Shown piece after piece: positions 23,266-31,247 of a DNA stretch of 42,097 nt. The position numbers and the translations under genes were made by a program. Location of the stretch: IMG/VR virus record IMGVR_UViG_3300032177_002703, positions 1-42,097 of that record; one strand, written 5' to 3'. This stretch comes from a virus. The notes under the pieces are model-generated. The model was not told the origin of the DNA. It made no database searches and worked only from the letters and a program-made list of their open reading frames with translations. Position 1 is the stretch's first letter; each line of letters starts with the position of its first letter.

Positions 23266-24127
23266 AATTTATTTATTGTCAAAATTTCCTAATGCCAGAA
23301 AAAGGAGTGGTGAGGAAATAATGATTAGTTGTCCTTTTCATAAGGAGTCTAAACCATCTATGTCAGTTGCATTAGAGACAGGTGTTTATCATTGTTTTGG
23401 TTGTAAGAAAAAGGGAAATTTTGTTTCGTTGTATAAATTTTTAGAGAACATTACGTGGAATGAAGCATCTAATAGATGTGGAACTATACAAAGAAATAAT
23501 TATGATAGAGTTAGAGTAAAGAAGACATTTAAGTTGCCAGATGATTTGATTTCTAGTAATAACTTATTGCCAGTCTATCTTAAGAATAGAGGATTTACTG
23601 TAGAAGATTTAGCATTATTTGATGTATCTTGGAGAATTTCTGATCATGCTATCTTTTTTCCAATTTATGATGAGAATAAAAATTTGATAAGTTATGTGAT
23701 TAGAAGATCAACAGGAAAGAGTAATTATTATTATCCAGAAGATAGTCCCCACATGGATTATTTATATGGGGAGTGGTTAAAGTTACAAGATAAAGTATTT
23801 ATTGTGGAAGGTGTATTTGATTGTATTAGTGTAAATCGTTGTGGATATAGTTCTTTGAGTACTTTTACCACTAGTTTTACTATTGAACAATTAAATAGAA
23901 TGAAGAGATTTATTGTGGAGGGAAGATGTAAAGAGTATGTGGTTTGTTATGATGCCGACGCGTCAGACAGAGGTGATGAGTTAGAGTTTCAATTGGCGTC
24001 CATGGGATGCTCAGTGAACCAGTTAAAATTAAAGTATGGCGATCCAGGGGATAAGTCTAAGGAGCAGATGATTGAAATAATGAATGAGTTTTTAGAAAGA
24101 TCTCTTGACTTGTTAGAACAAACATGA
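23249..24127 (+). CDS. DNA primase, DnaG-like, short
   Basis: 292 residues. The CHC2 zinc finger is C28-x2-H31 and C49-x2-C52 (CPFHKESKPSM, then YHCFGCKKKGN). The TOPRIM catalytic glutamate is in FIVEGVFD near residue 180, with acidic YDADASDRG near 231. It is much shorter than bacterial DnaG (about 580-600) and lacks the C-terminal helicase-binding domain, as in many phage primases. It makes RNA primers for lagging-strand synthesis. Its 3' end contains promoter P3 for the following gene. Confidence 0.92.
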   Translation: MKISPRIYLLSKFPNARKRSGEEIMISCPFHKESKPSMSVALETGVYHCFGCKKKGNFVSLYKFLENITWNEASNRCGTIQRNNYDRVRVKKTFKLPDDLISSNNLLPVYLKNRGFTVEDLALFDVSWRISDHAIFFPIYDENKNLISYVIRRSTGKSNYYYPEDSPHMDYLYGEWLKLQDKVFIVEGVFDCISVNRCGYSSLSTFTTSFTIEQLNRMKRFIVEGRCKEYVVCYDADASDRGDELEFQLASMGCSVNQLKLKYGDPGDKSKEQMIEIMNEFLERSLDLLEQT

Positions 24128-24133
24128 TATAAT
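24105..24133 (+). promoter_or_regulatory. strong sigma-70/sigma-A type promoter P3
   Basis: TTGACT (24105-24110), 17-base spacer, TATAAT (24128-24133), sharing CTCTTGACTTGT and CAAACATGATATAAT with P1 and P2. It lies across the primase stop codon, so the conserved string also encodes the last primase codons. It drives the sigma-like gene at 24188. Confidence 0.92.
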
Positions 24134-24187
24134 AAGTTATGAGGAAAAGAAGATGAAAGAAATATATCAAAGCTAAAGGAGATCCAT

Positions 24188-24784
24188 ATGAAATACGATG
24201 GTGTTGATGGAAGAATTCTTAGAGCATTTGAAAAGTGGAGGCCAAAGATTTATGCTTGGGCAAGAAAGTTAAACTTAAGGAATGAATTTGATATAGAAGA
24301 TTTGGAGCAGGATGTAATGACGACGTTGATGTGGGCTTTGGGAGCATATGATTCCACCAAAGGAACTACTTTTGATACTTGGGCGTACAGAGTACTTCAT
24401 CAATATTTTGTAAACAGACTTCAATCAATATGTTCTAAAAAATCTGGGGAAAATAAGATTGTTGTTGAGTTTGAAGAGGTGTATGATTTGGGGGTGGAGA
24501 AGAAATTGGGTTTAGAATTTGAAGATTTATTAGAGATACTACAATCATATAAATTAAAGGTGGTAGCAAGTGTTTTAATGGAGCAAGATAATAAGTATTC
24601 TGAACCATTTTGGTATTCCTTTTATAAGAAAAGAGATGAATTGTTAAGTGGGGTTCGTGTTAAGTCTAAAGGTAGATTAAGAATTAGTGTAGATCGAGAG
24701 TTGAGAAACTTTTTAAAAATTTCTAGAACTGAATTATTTGAATTGTGCAAAGAGATATCAGTGAGGGTTGGGGAGACGTATTGA
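24188..24784 (+). CDS. sigma-70 family-like protein (region 2 present)
   Basis: 198 residues. Residues about 15-80 look like sigma region 2: ARKLNLRNEFDIEDLEQDVM and then TFDTWAYRVLHQYFVNRLQ (core-binding and -10 recognition helices). A clear region 4 helix-turn-helix is not evident in the C-terminal half, which contains ELRNFLKISRTELFELCKE. It may be a phage sigma factor switching host RNA polymerase to later promoters. AAAGGAG sits before the ATG. It is preceded by promoter P3, which fits early expression of a later-class regulator. Confidence 0.75.
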   Translation: MKYDGVDGRILRAFEKWRPKIYAWARKLNLRNEFDIEDLEQDVMTTLMWALGAYDSTKGTTFDTWAYRVLHQYFVNRLQSICSKKSGENKIVVEFEEVYDLGVEKKLGLEFEDLLEILQSYKLKVVASVLMEQDNKYSEPFWYSFYKKRDELLSGVRVKSKGRLRISVDRELRNFLKISRTELFELCKEISVRVGETY

Positions 24785-24818
24785 TGTATAGAAATTTGAG
24801 AATTAATGGAGAGATGTA

Positions 24819-25502
24819 ATGGAAGAATGGAATCAGTGGGCGGAAAAGGTTAAGGGATGTTCTAAGTGCGGATTATGTAAACCAATTAAAGTTTTAGGAA
24901 TTGGTCCAACACCTTGTGATTTAGCATTTGTTGGGGAATCTCCAGGAGAATATGAAGAAAAACTAGGTAAGCCATTTGTTGGTAAAGTGGGCAAACTATT
25001 TACAAAAATATTACTCAAAGTTTCTTTTGTTAGAGAAGATATTTATATTACTAATGTAGTAAAGTGTCATCCTCCAAACAATCAAACTACTATGGAAGCA
25101 TCTCAAATATGTAGAGGGTGGTTGTATGAAGAATTAAAGATGGTTAATCCTAAAGTTATCGTTCTAATGGGAACTTTTGCTGCTGAGGCATTTATTAAAG
25201 ATTGTTCTGGAATTAATAGTGTTAGGGGTAATTGGTATAAATGTAGTGATATGGAAGATTATATAAATATTTTACCAATTTATCACCCTGGACATGTTTT
25301 ACATGGGGGAGGAGACAGGGCTGAAGATATTATTGTGTCGGATTTGATAAAGGTGAGGGAATTTTTGTGGGGAGTTGGAGTAAGAGGAAACCCAATAAAG
25401 TCTGTAAAAATTAACTCAAAACTATTAGGAGGTGAATTATTGGTGGGAGAAAATGGAATTAGTTTAGCAGATTTATGGTTAAATGTAAAAGTAAATAAAT
25501 GA
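24819..25502 (+). CDS. family 4 uracil-DNA glycosylase (4Fe-4S)
   Basis: 227 residues. The four cluster cysteines are C14, C17, C83 and C98, in the arrangement of family 4 UDGs. The uracil pocket motif is GESPGEYEEKLGKPFVG, and the late motif is YHPGHVLHGGG. It removes uracil from DNA, consistent with a genome that carries thymine rather than uracil and with active dCMP/purine deamination. The C-terminal extension after about residue 185 is phage-specific. It is unlikely to be the phage SPO1-type UDG inhibitor. Confidence 0.92.
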   Translation: MEEWNQWAEKVKGCSKCGLCKPIKVLGIGPTPCDLAFVGESPGEYEEKLGKPFVGKVGKLFTKILLKVSFVREDIYITNVVKCHPPNNQTTMEASQICRGWLYEELKMVNPKVIVLMGTFAAEAFIKDCSGINSVRGNWYKCSDMEDYINILPIYHPGHVLHGGGDRAEDIIVSDLIKVREFLWGVGVRGNPIKSVKINSKLLGGELLVGENGISLADLWLNVKVNK

Positions 25503-25526
25503 AAAATATTGAGGAGGAGAAGAAAA

Positions 25527-26624
25527 ATGATTGTGGATAAGGATAGTTTTACTAAACTTTTATTAGTGTGCGAAAATATTTCAACCTCATATACAGTTGC
25601 AGGAAAGCCTCACTCACTTCGGCCCTTGCACGCTTATACAGAAATGAAGGTTGAGAAACCAAGCTTGAAATTAAGTGTAATGCGCGAAACAATGGCTGGT
25701 TGTTTTTATTATACTCCGAAATTGCTTGAGGGGGTAGAAGATGGAGATCGAATAATTGTTCAGACTAGTGAACTACGAAAGGTGATTAGTTCTAGATATA
25801 GTGGTGATATCTCTTTAGAGGTTGTAGGAGAAGAGTTGATTATTAAGCAAGGAAGTTTTACTGCCAAGCTACCCTTGTATAGACAAGAGGTGTTTCCAGA
25901 GATAACATTTAATGTTGAATGGAAGAAGATGTCTCAAAAGGTTTTAGAGGTGTTTGAATTTGTTCAATTGGTTATTGATTATTCTAAGGCGGCACTTCTT
26001 GACGTGACAGAAGACGGAACATTTATTTTTACTTATACTCCGACACAGGTATTATTTGGATTTATTAAAGATATGATTGGAGTAGATGGAAGACATGTAG
26101 TGCCATCGAGCACAGTGAGAACTGTTGTTAGTTGTTTTAAAGGGGAGGAAAATTTAGAATTTGGATTTATGGAAAATAAGTTTTGTGTTAAAGCGGGGCG
26201 TAATTGTGCCTACTTCGGATTAGTTTTTGATGATATGCCTTTAAATTACAGAGAGAGTATAGAATTTGAAGGGTTGAAAACTATTAAGGTAAATAGAAAA
26301 GCAGTATTATTTGTGTTAGAATCCATAGCGCAGGTTTTGGCACAGTGGGATCAGCTGATTCTAGTGACAGTGGTTGGTGATAAGCAGATGATGAATATGA
26401 AAGCAAAGAATCTTATGACTAATGCAGAGGCAAATGAATCAGTAAGAGTAGAGACGGATCTTACGGATTTTCAACTAGGAATTCCTTCAAATTATGTTTT
26501 AAAATATTTGAAAAGTATTACGGATGAATTTATTACATTATATGTTAGTGAGAATGATAAACCCATTCTTATTAAAGGATCAGATGAACTATTTAGTATG
26601 GGGTTGGTCCCATTTAGAATTTAA
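25527..26624 (+). CDS. bacterial-type DNA polymerase sliding clamp (beta, DnaN-like)
   Basis: 366 residues, the normal size of a three-domain beta clamp. The order of strands and the closing FSMGLVPFRI resemble the conserved C-terminal end of DnaN (which ends with M-P-x-R-[LI]). Internal TSELRKVISSRYSGDISLEVVG and KQGSFTAKLPL fit domain I (compare the SGRFKLPT-type segment). It tethers the polymerase to DNA. GAGGAGGAG lies about 8 bases before ATG 25527. A DnaX-type clamp loader subunit is encoded at 37437. The level of identity is low, so some doubt remains. Confidence 0.8.
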   Translation: MIVDKDSFTKLLLVCENISTSYTVAGKPHSLRPLHAYTEMKVEKPSLKLSVMRETMAGCFYYTPKLLEGVEDGDRIIVQTSELRKVISSRYSGDISLEVVGEELIIKQGSFTAKLPLYRQEVFPEITFNVEWKKMSQKVLEVFEFVQLVIDYSKAALLDVTEDGTFIFTYTPTQVLFGFIKDMIGVDGRHVVPSSTVRTVVSCFKGEENLEFGFMENKFCVKAGRNCAYFGLVFDDMPLNYRESIEFEGLKTIKVNRKAVLFVLESIAQVLAQWDQLILVTVVGDKQMMNMKAKNLMTNAEANESVRVETDLTDFQLGIPSNYVLKYLKSITDEFITLYVSENDKPILIKGSDELFSMGLVPFRI

Positions 26625-26632
26625 GAAATCTG

Positions 26633-26638
26633 TATAAT
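26633..26638 (+). promoter_or_regulatory. possible -10 element (TGTATAAT class)
   Basis: TGTATAATAAATAAAAGG lies in the 30-base gap before the gene at 26655. It has the same TGTATAAT core as the sites at 786, 9773 and 38715 but no good -35. Possible middle/late or weak promoter; low confidence. Confidence 0.25.
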
Positions 26639-26654
26639 AAATAAAAGGATAATT

Positions 26655-26927
26655 ATGCTGATTAAATGTTTACATTGTGAAAAAATTAAGAATTTAGAAG
26701 AAGTGGAGCAGGTGATTGTTCGAGTGGTAGGAGACAAGAATTTGCATTATTGTTTTTGTTGCAAGAGGTGTTTAAAGGATCTTTCAAAGGGTGATTGGTT
26801 AGTAAAGGATAAAGTTTCTTTAATTAAAGAAATGGGTTTTATTTCTGAAGAAACTTTGAAAAATATGATTTCACATTATTTACTTTCAGATTATCATTAT
26901 CGTTTATTTTCTGGTTGGAAGAAATAA
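26655..26927 (+). CDS. small Cys-rich hypothetical protein
   Basis: 90 residues with CLHCEKIK at the start and CFCCKRC near residue 33-39, so two knuckles of a zinc finger are likely. The rest is helical. Family and function unknown. Ribosome site AAAAGGA upstream. Confidence 0.6.
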   Translation: MLIKCLHCEKIKNLEEVEQVIVRVVGDKNLHYCFCCKRCLKDLSKGDWLVKDKVSLIKEMGFISEETLKNMISHYLLSDYHYRLFSGWKK

Positions 26928-26943
26928 TTGGAGGAAAAAGTAG

Positions 26944-27609
26944 ATGTTGTCTAAAAAAGATATTTTAAGAATCTGTGAAATTCAGGAAGTGGATATAGAT
27001 CCCAGATCCATTCCTTCTTGTTTTGGATTGTCAGACCCAAGGGATGAAAGATGCTTTAAAAAGGGTAAAGCAAGATGTTTGTTTTCAAGTTCGTGTGTAA
27101 TATTTATGGCAGAATTATTTGGATTGAAGAATATAGATTTTGTATCAATTCAGATGTTGTCGGGGGTAACTGAAGAATGGGAAAAGTATGAAAATAAGAA
27201 GTTAGATGATTCTATGGTAAAGATATTAGAGGAGAAGATATTAAAAACTATACACTCTACTAAAACGGAGGTATCAGAGGATGTAAAAGAAATGGTTTCT
27301 ACTTCTATAACAAATGTTGGAGAGATGCCATTAAAGATTAAGGAAATTTCTAAAGAGGTTGCAAAGAATCTTCCAAAAGATAATGGTTTAGAACCAAGTT
27401 CCAAAAGAGGAACTGCTTTATATTTTGCTGAAGAGTTTTGGTTAAAATATGGTGGTACTGAGGAGGAGTGTATAAAATATGTAGAAGAAAAAGTAGGAAA
27501 GTCAGGAAAGTTTTCAGTTACATCAATAAAGTCAACAGGAAGATACCCATACAGACTAGTAGAATATGAAACAGGAAAATTTAGATTAATTCAAATTGAT
27601 TGGATGTAA
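26944..27609 (+). CDS. hypothetical protein with N-terminal Cys4 module
   Basis: 221 residues. Residues 23-51 carry PSCFGLSDPRDERC, KARC and SSSC: a four-cysteine pattern, C-F-G then C, C, C, which I recognise from several phage and clostridial proteins of unknown role. The DpdA-like protein at 31240 ends in a similar module (PTCFPNF, then CDEEFC and WFERC). Residues about 70-140 are helical; the C-terminal part (GTALYFAEEFWLKYGG onward) may be a winged-helix-like domain. The function is unknown. Confidence 0.6.
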   Translation: MLSKKDILRICEIQEVDIDPRSIPSCFGLSDPRDERCFKKGKARCLFSSSCVIFMAELFGLKNIDFVSIQMLSGVTEEWEKYENKKLDDSMVKILEEKILKTIHSTKTEVSEDVKEMVSTSITNVGEMPLKIKEISKEVAKNLPKDNGLEPSSKRGTALYFAEEFWLKYGGTEEECIKYVEEKVGKSGKFSVTSIKSTGRYPYRLVEYETGKFRLIQIDWM

Positions 27610-27619
27610 GGAGAGAAAG

Positions 27620-27733
27620 ATAGAAATTAACAAAATAAATGCTCATATTTATTTGGATGAGATTAAAGTAGAAAAGTATTTAAAGAGTTTTAGGAGAGTA
27701 AGGGATGAAAAAGACACACCAAGAGATGATTAA
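27620..27733 (+). CDS. possible tiny ORF with ATA start
   Basis: AAGGAGAG lies just upstream of an open frame that has no ATG, GTG or TTG near the site; ATA at 27620 would be used, giving 37 residues (IEINKINAHIYLDEIKVEKY at the start). The 3' end overlaps the QueC start. ATA starts are rare, so this is weak and could simply be a relic of a longer gene. Confidence 0.25.
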   Translation: MEINKINAHIYLDEIKVEKYLKSFRRVRDEKDTPRDD

Positions 27734-28427
27734 AAAGGGTTTAGAAAGAAAGCCAACAAAAAAGGTTGTAGTACTAGTTAGTGGTGGTGCAGATTCTGCA
27801 GCAACAGCCATAAAATTATGTGAAGAGGGTTATGAAGTATATGGATTATTTATAGACTATGGTCAAGAGAATTTAGATGTAGAATTATATTGTGTTAAGA
27901 GTTGGTTAATGACTCATGATGAATTAATGAAGACAGTTATGACAAATGGAGATTTAAATGCAACAAAATCTAAACCTCTTGTAGATTTATTTATTTTAAG
28001 GTTGCCTCGAGATTTAAGTATATTGTTAGGTATGAAGAATAAACCAAAGAATGATGATGAGGCATACATTCCTTTTAGAAATACTTTATTTATGGTTTTA
28101 GCAGCACTATATGCTAACAGAGTTAATGCAGATGGAATATCAATTGGTTTAATGAAAGAAGATTTTGGGGTATTTCCAGACTCTAATTTAAGTCACCATA
28201 GTTTAGTGGAAACTTTATTAACATATTCTGCGGCGAGAGCTTATGAAGTATTCCTTCCAATTAAAGATTGTTCTAAGTCTGAGATAATGGAAATTTGTAG
28301 TAAGAGGAATTTGATGACAGTTAGTTGTTGGTCAGCAAAATTAGTAGATTCAGTTTATGGTGTAATAGTGAAGGTTTGTGGTGAATGTGCTCAATGTAAA
28401 GAGAGAATAGGTGCTGAGAGGAGTTAG
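27705..28427 (+). CDS. queC: 7-cyano-7-deazaguanine synthase (QueC)
   Basis: 240 residues with the PP-loop SGGADS at 26-31, IPFRNTLFMVLAALYANRV, GLMKEDFGVFPDS and the C-terminal zinc cluster VCGECAQCKER. QueC makes preQ0 from 7-carboxy-7-deazaguanine with ATP and ammonia. It starts a run of genes leading to DpdA and FolE. QueD and QueE are not seen in the window, so the first two steps must come from the host or elsewhere. It is more typical than the paralogue at 4567. Confidence 0.9.
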   Translation: MKKTHQEMIKKGLERKPTKKVVVLVSGGADSAATAIKLCEEGYEVYGLFIDYGQENLDVELYCVKSWLMTHDELMKTVMTNGDLNATKSKPLVDLFILRLPRDLSILLGMKNKPKNDDEAYIPFRNTLFMVLAALYANRVNADGISIGLMKEDFGVFPDSNLSHHSLVETLLTYSAARAYEVFLPIKDCSKSEIMEICSKRNLMTVSCWSAKLVDSVYGVIVKVCGECAQCKERIGAERS

Positions 28428-28429
28428 AT

Positions 28430-28987
28430 ATGTTAGAAGAAGTTTGTGAAAAGCCCCTTAAATGGTATTTGATGTCTCTTAACTACAACAATAGTCATTT
28501 AGTAAAGTTGTTAGTGGAAAGAGGCGTAAAGATTTTAGGAATTGAAAAAGATTTAGATAAGTTTATAGTTTTATCTTCAACAGTAGGTGATGGGCTTTTT
28601 TATGGAGGACTTTTGTCGGGGTATGCATTGATTCGATGCAGATTTTCTGATAGTATGTATTACTTATTGTTGGGGATACCCCAAGCCTATGGGTTAATAA
28701 AATCTAATGAAAGTAGGCCAAAAATAGGCCAAGTTATAGATGTAGAGAAGACAGTTGTAGAAATTTCTCAAGAAGAGGTTGATAGGTTGTTAGGAGTGTG
28801 CATGAAGAGAGTTGAAACAAAAAAGTTTTTTAGTGTGGGTAATGATGTTAGAATTATTCAAGGACCTTTTTTAAATTTTAAGGGTAAAATATTATCTATT
28901 TCTAAGAATAAGATTGAGGTGCAAGTATCATTGTTAGGTCGAACTGTGCCAGTGCATATAGAAATTGAGGGGTTGGAGCATGCTTGA
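28430..28987 (+). CDS. NusG-family transcription factor (specialised paralogue)
   Basis: 185 residues. NGN-domain features: WYLMSLNYNN near the N-terminus, SGYALIRCRFSD, LLGIPQAYGLI; then the KOW domain around residues 130-185 (GNDVRIIQGPFLNFKGKILS). NusG paralogues such as RfaH and LoaP act as operon-specific antiterminators, LoaP being linked to biosynthetic clusters in Firmicutes. Placed second in the 7-deazaguanine cluster, it may act on this long operon or on phage transcription in general. Its stop overlaps the next gene by 8 bases. Confidence 0.85.
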   Translation: MLEEVCEKPLKWYLMSLNYNNSHLVKLLVERGVKILGIEKDLDKFIVLSSTVGDGLFYGGLLSGYALIRCRFSDSMYYLLLGIPQAYGLIKSNESRPKIGQVIDVEKTVVEISQEEVDRLLGVCMKRVETKKFFSVGNDVRIIQGPFLNFKGKILSISKNKIEVQVSLLGRTVPVHIEIEGLEHA

Positions 28988-29768
28988 TCAAGGTTGTATA
29001 AGCTGGATACTAGTGGGATGTGGAGTTCAAGGACACAGATGGTTAAATAGATTGGGTAGTCGATGTAGGGGTATTGTTGATTTAAGACCCCCAGATGTTA
29101 AAGGCATATGTAAATTTTCAAATGTACAAGATGCAATTAGTAGTGGTTTGGGTTTTGATTCGGCTTTAGTTTCTGTTTCATCAGAGTGGCATTTTGAATT
29201 ATGTAAGATATTATTGGAGAGTGGTAAGAATGTTTTATGTGAGAAACCATTGTGTTTTACGTTTAGTCAGTTGGAAATTTTATGTAAATTGTCTATAGAG
29301 AAAGATAAAACTATTGGACAAGTCACATTGGAAAGATTTAATCCAAATATTCATACTAATATAAAGTTTTTACGAGATCAAAAAGTACTAGAGTTTGTTA
29401 GATTAGGTTTAAAACCCACCCATAGATTCGAGGAGGGGCCAGTTTTTGATTTGGGAATTCATGACATTGATTTATATTTATTTTTCTTTGCAGAGAAGAG
29501 AGCTAAGTTTAGATTTGGTTATGTAGATAAATTAGAAAATACAATTAGGAGTTTAAATAGTATTAGTTTGAAATCGCAAGTTGATCAAATGTTACCACAA
29601 ATTTTAATGTTTGAGGATGCAGTTCAGTTAGGATATAATGTATTAGATAGTATTGATTTTTTAAGAACTGAGATCCAAATTTTAAATATGATAAGATTGG
29701 AAGAGCTTAAGAATCCATATGAAACAATCTTTGATTTAGAATTGGATTTAGGAGGTCAAGATGAATAA
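28980..29768 (+). CDS. Gfo/Idh/MocA-family oxidoreductase
   Basis: About 262 residues from ATG 28980. The Rossmann motif is LVGCGVQGHRW near residue 11, then SVSSEWHFELCKILLESGKN and the family hallmark CEKPLCFT; DLGIHDIDL is the C-terminal catalytic-histidine region. These NAD(P) enzymes oxidise or reduce sugars, inositols and sugar nucleotides, or related ring compounds. It is slightly shorter than usual (330 or more), with a reduced C-terminal domain. Its place between QueC and DpdA suggests a step on a deazaguanine side chain or a sugar donor, which is unproven. Overlaps both neighbours. Confidence 0.85.
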   Translation: MLDQGCISWILVGCGVQGHRWLNRLGSRCRGIVDLRPPDVKGICKFSNVQDAISSGLGFDSALVSVSSEWHFELCKILLESGKNVLCEKPLCFTFSQLEILCKLSIEKDKTIGQVTLERFNPNIHTNIKFLRDQKVLEFVRLGLKPTHRFEEGPVFDLGIHDIDLYLFFFAEKRAKFRFGYVDKLENTIRSLNSISLKSQVDQMLPQILMFEDAVQLGYNVLDSIDFLRTEIQILNMIRLEELKNPYETIFDLELDLGGQDE

Positions 29769-30594
29769 ACCTTTTTATATTGCAGGACATAGTGCATATA
29801 AAATACTTGAGAAGAGTAAGTTGGGTAATATTTCTTTTTGGTTTCATTATTCTAATAATTCTTTAAGTTCCTATGAATTTCCATATGATATAGATGAGTA
29901 TGATTGTATCATAGCCTATGGTGGGGGAAGTGTAATTGATTATGCTAAATATGTAGCCGCTGGTAAGAAGTTATATTTAGAGGTACATCCCACAATATTA
30001 TCAACTGATGCAATGTTTACGGACGTTTCTATTGTTCGATGTCCTGAAGTGTTTTATCTTAAAACCAAAGCACCAGAAGAAGTAATTTTAGATTATGATC
30101 TTTTAGAGGATGTTGATTGGAGATTGCATGTTGGTTCAGGGGATGTATTATCTATTATTACTGCCTTAAGAAGTTGGAGAAAATTTCCTTCTTATGAGGA
30201 ATACATTGCAAAAGAGGCTTTAGAGATCGTTGATAGATTAAAGAGACCAGATGATAGAGCTGGTATAGATACTTTATTCAATTGTTTGAGAGAGGAAGTT
30301 TTGTTATGTAAGACTATTGGAATCTCTCAAATTGAGGAAGGATTGGAGCATGAATTTGCCTATTGCTTTGAAAAGTATACAGTAAAAAAAGTTTTACATT
30401 GTCAGCTTGTAGTATTAGGAATGTTGTGTGCAGCTAAAGTTCTGAATATGAGTGATAAGGAGATAGAAGACATTAAGAATAGATTTTGTAAGTTAGGTTT
30501 AGTTTGGGATTCAAAAGAAATTGGTTTAAATTTACCAGAGTATTTTAAATTGATGATAGGAGAATGTAAAATGAAGCCGGGAGAATGGAAATGA
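29761..30594 (+). CDS. glycerol-1-phosphate dehydrogenase-like (iron-ADH/DHQ synthase superfamily)
   Basis: 277 residues, against about 350 for family members. NAD-binding GGGSVIDYAKYVA lies at 54-66, then PTILSTDAMFT and the metal ligands D128 (GSGDVLSIITALRSW), H197 (GLEHEF) and H213 (VLHCQ), all in the order seen in G1P dehydrogenase/AraM proteins. The N-terminus is short. Relatives reduce dihydroxyacetone phosphate or perform carbocycle chemistry (dehydroquinate, deoxyinosose). In this phage the product could feed a modified base, an inference from context. The GGAGG site precedes the start. Confidence 0.8.
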   Translation: MNKPFYIAGHSAYKILEKSKLGNISFWFHYSNNSLSSYEFPYDIDEYDCIIAYGGGSVIDYAKYVAAGKKLYLEVHPTILSTDAMFTDVSIVRCPEVFYLKTKAPEEVILDYDLLEDVDWRLHVGSGDVLSIITALRSWRKFPSYEEYIAKEALEIVDRLKRPDDRAGIDTLFNCLREEVLLCKTIGISQIEEGLEHEFAYCFEKYTVKKVLHCQLVVLGMLCAAKVLNMSDKEIEDIKNRFCKLGLVWDSKEIGLNLPEYFKLMIGECKMKPGEWK

Positions 30595-31247
30595 AGATTA
30601 TTATTGGAAAAGGAGAAAAAGGATTACCAACAGAAAAATTAAAAGAACTTATTCTAAAGAAAGCGGGTATGAATAGAGGTAGTGTGTTTATATCTATGGG
30701 TAGAGGTTCAGGATTTGAAAATGCGGTTAGAGTAATTCAAAAGAATTCTGGATTTGGGGTGGGTTTATTTGTTGGTTGTGATTATGGAAGAACTTGTTCT
30801 GGATGCCAAGTAGGAGGGATAGAAAAACTTTGTTATAGTTGTGAAAATTTTGAAGTATTTGAAGCAAATATTTTTACGATTAGTAGATTAGAAAATTTTA
30901 TGCATTTGATAGGGGGAATTATAATACAACCATATTTAGTAGAATCTCAAGAAATATTATCAGACATACTTTTAAAACTTTTAAAAGGAATATGTTTAGA
31001 GTCGCATATGCTTTTTGTAGATGATGAAACGCAATCCCCACCCTCTAAATTTGGAAAGTGGAGAAATATGGACGCGGATATAGATATGGATATGATTATT
31101 CTGGGAAGCGAGGTTGTTGATAATTTACTTCCAATTGAAATTTTAATTGTTAGAGATGATTTGGTGTGTCCTATAGAGCAAGAGCCGTTTCATTCACAAA
31201 TTTATGGTGCAATTAAAAATAAATTAGAGGATCAAAGTTATGAGTAA
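30591..31247 (+). CDS. unknown protein in modification cluster, Cys4
   Basis: About 218 residues. A glycine-rich start (MKIIIGKGEKG; GRGSGFENA) suggests a nucleotide or sugar binding segment, and residues about 63-85 carry four cysteines in CDYGRTCSGC and CYSC, likely a zinc or iron-sulfur site. Later parts contain acidic clusters (FVDDETQSPPSK; DADIDMDM). I do not recognise a family. ATG 30591 has GGGAG 7 bases upstream, so I use it rather than 30585. It lies directly before DpdA, overlapping it by 8 bases, so a role in DNA modification is plausible. Confidence 0.65.
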   Translation: MKIIIGKGEKGLPTEKLKELILKKAGMNRGSVFISMGRGSGFENAVRVIQKNSGFGVGLFVGCDYGRTCSGCQVGGIEKLCYSCENFEVFEANIFTISRLENFMHLIGGIIIQPYLVESQEILSDILLKLLKGICLESHMLFVDDETQSPPSKFGKWRNMDADIDMDMIILGSEVVDNLLPIEILIVRDDLVCPIEQEPFHSQIYGAIKNKLEDQSYE

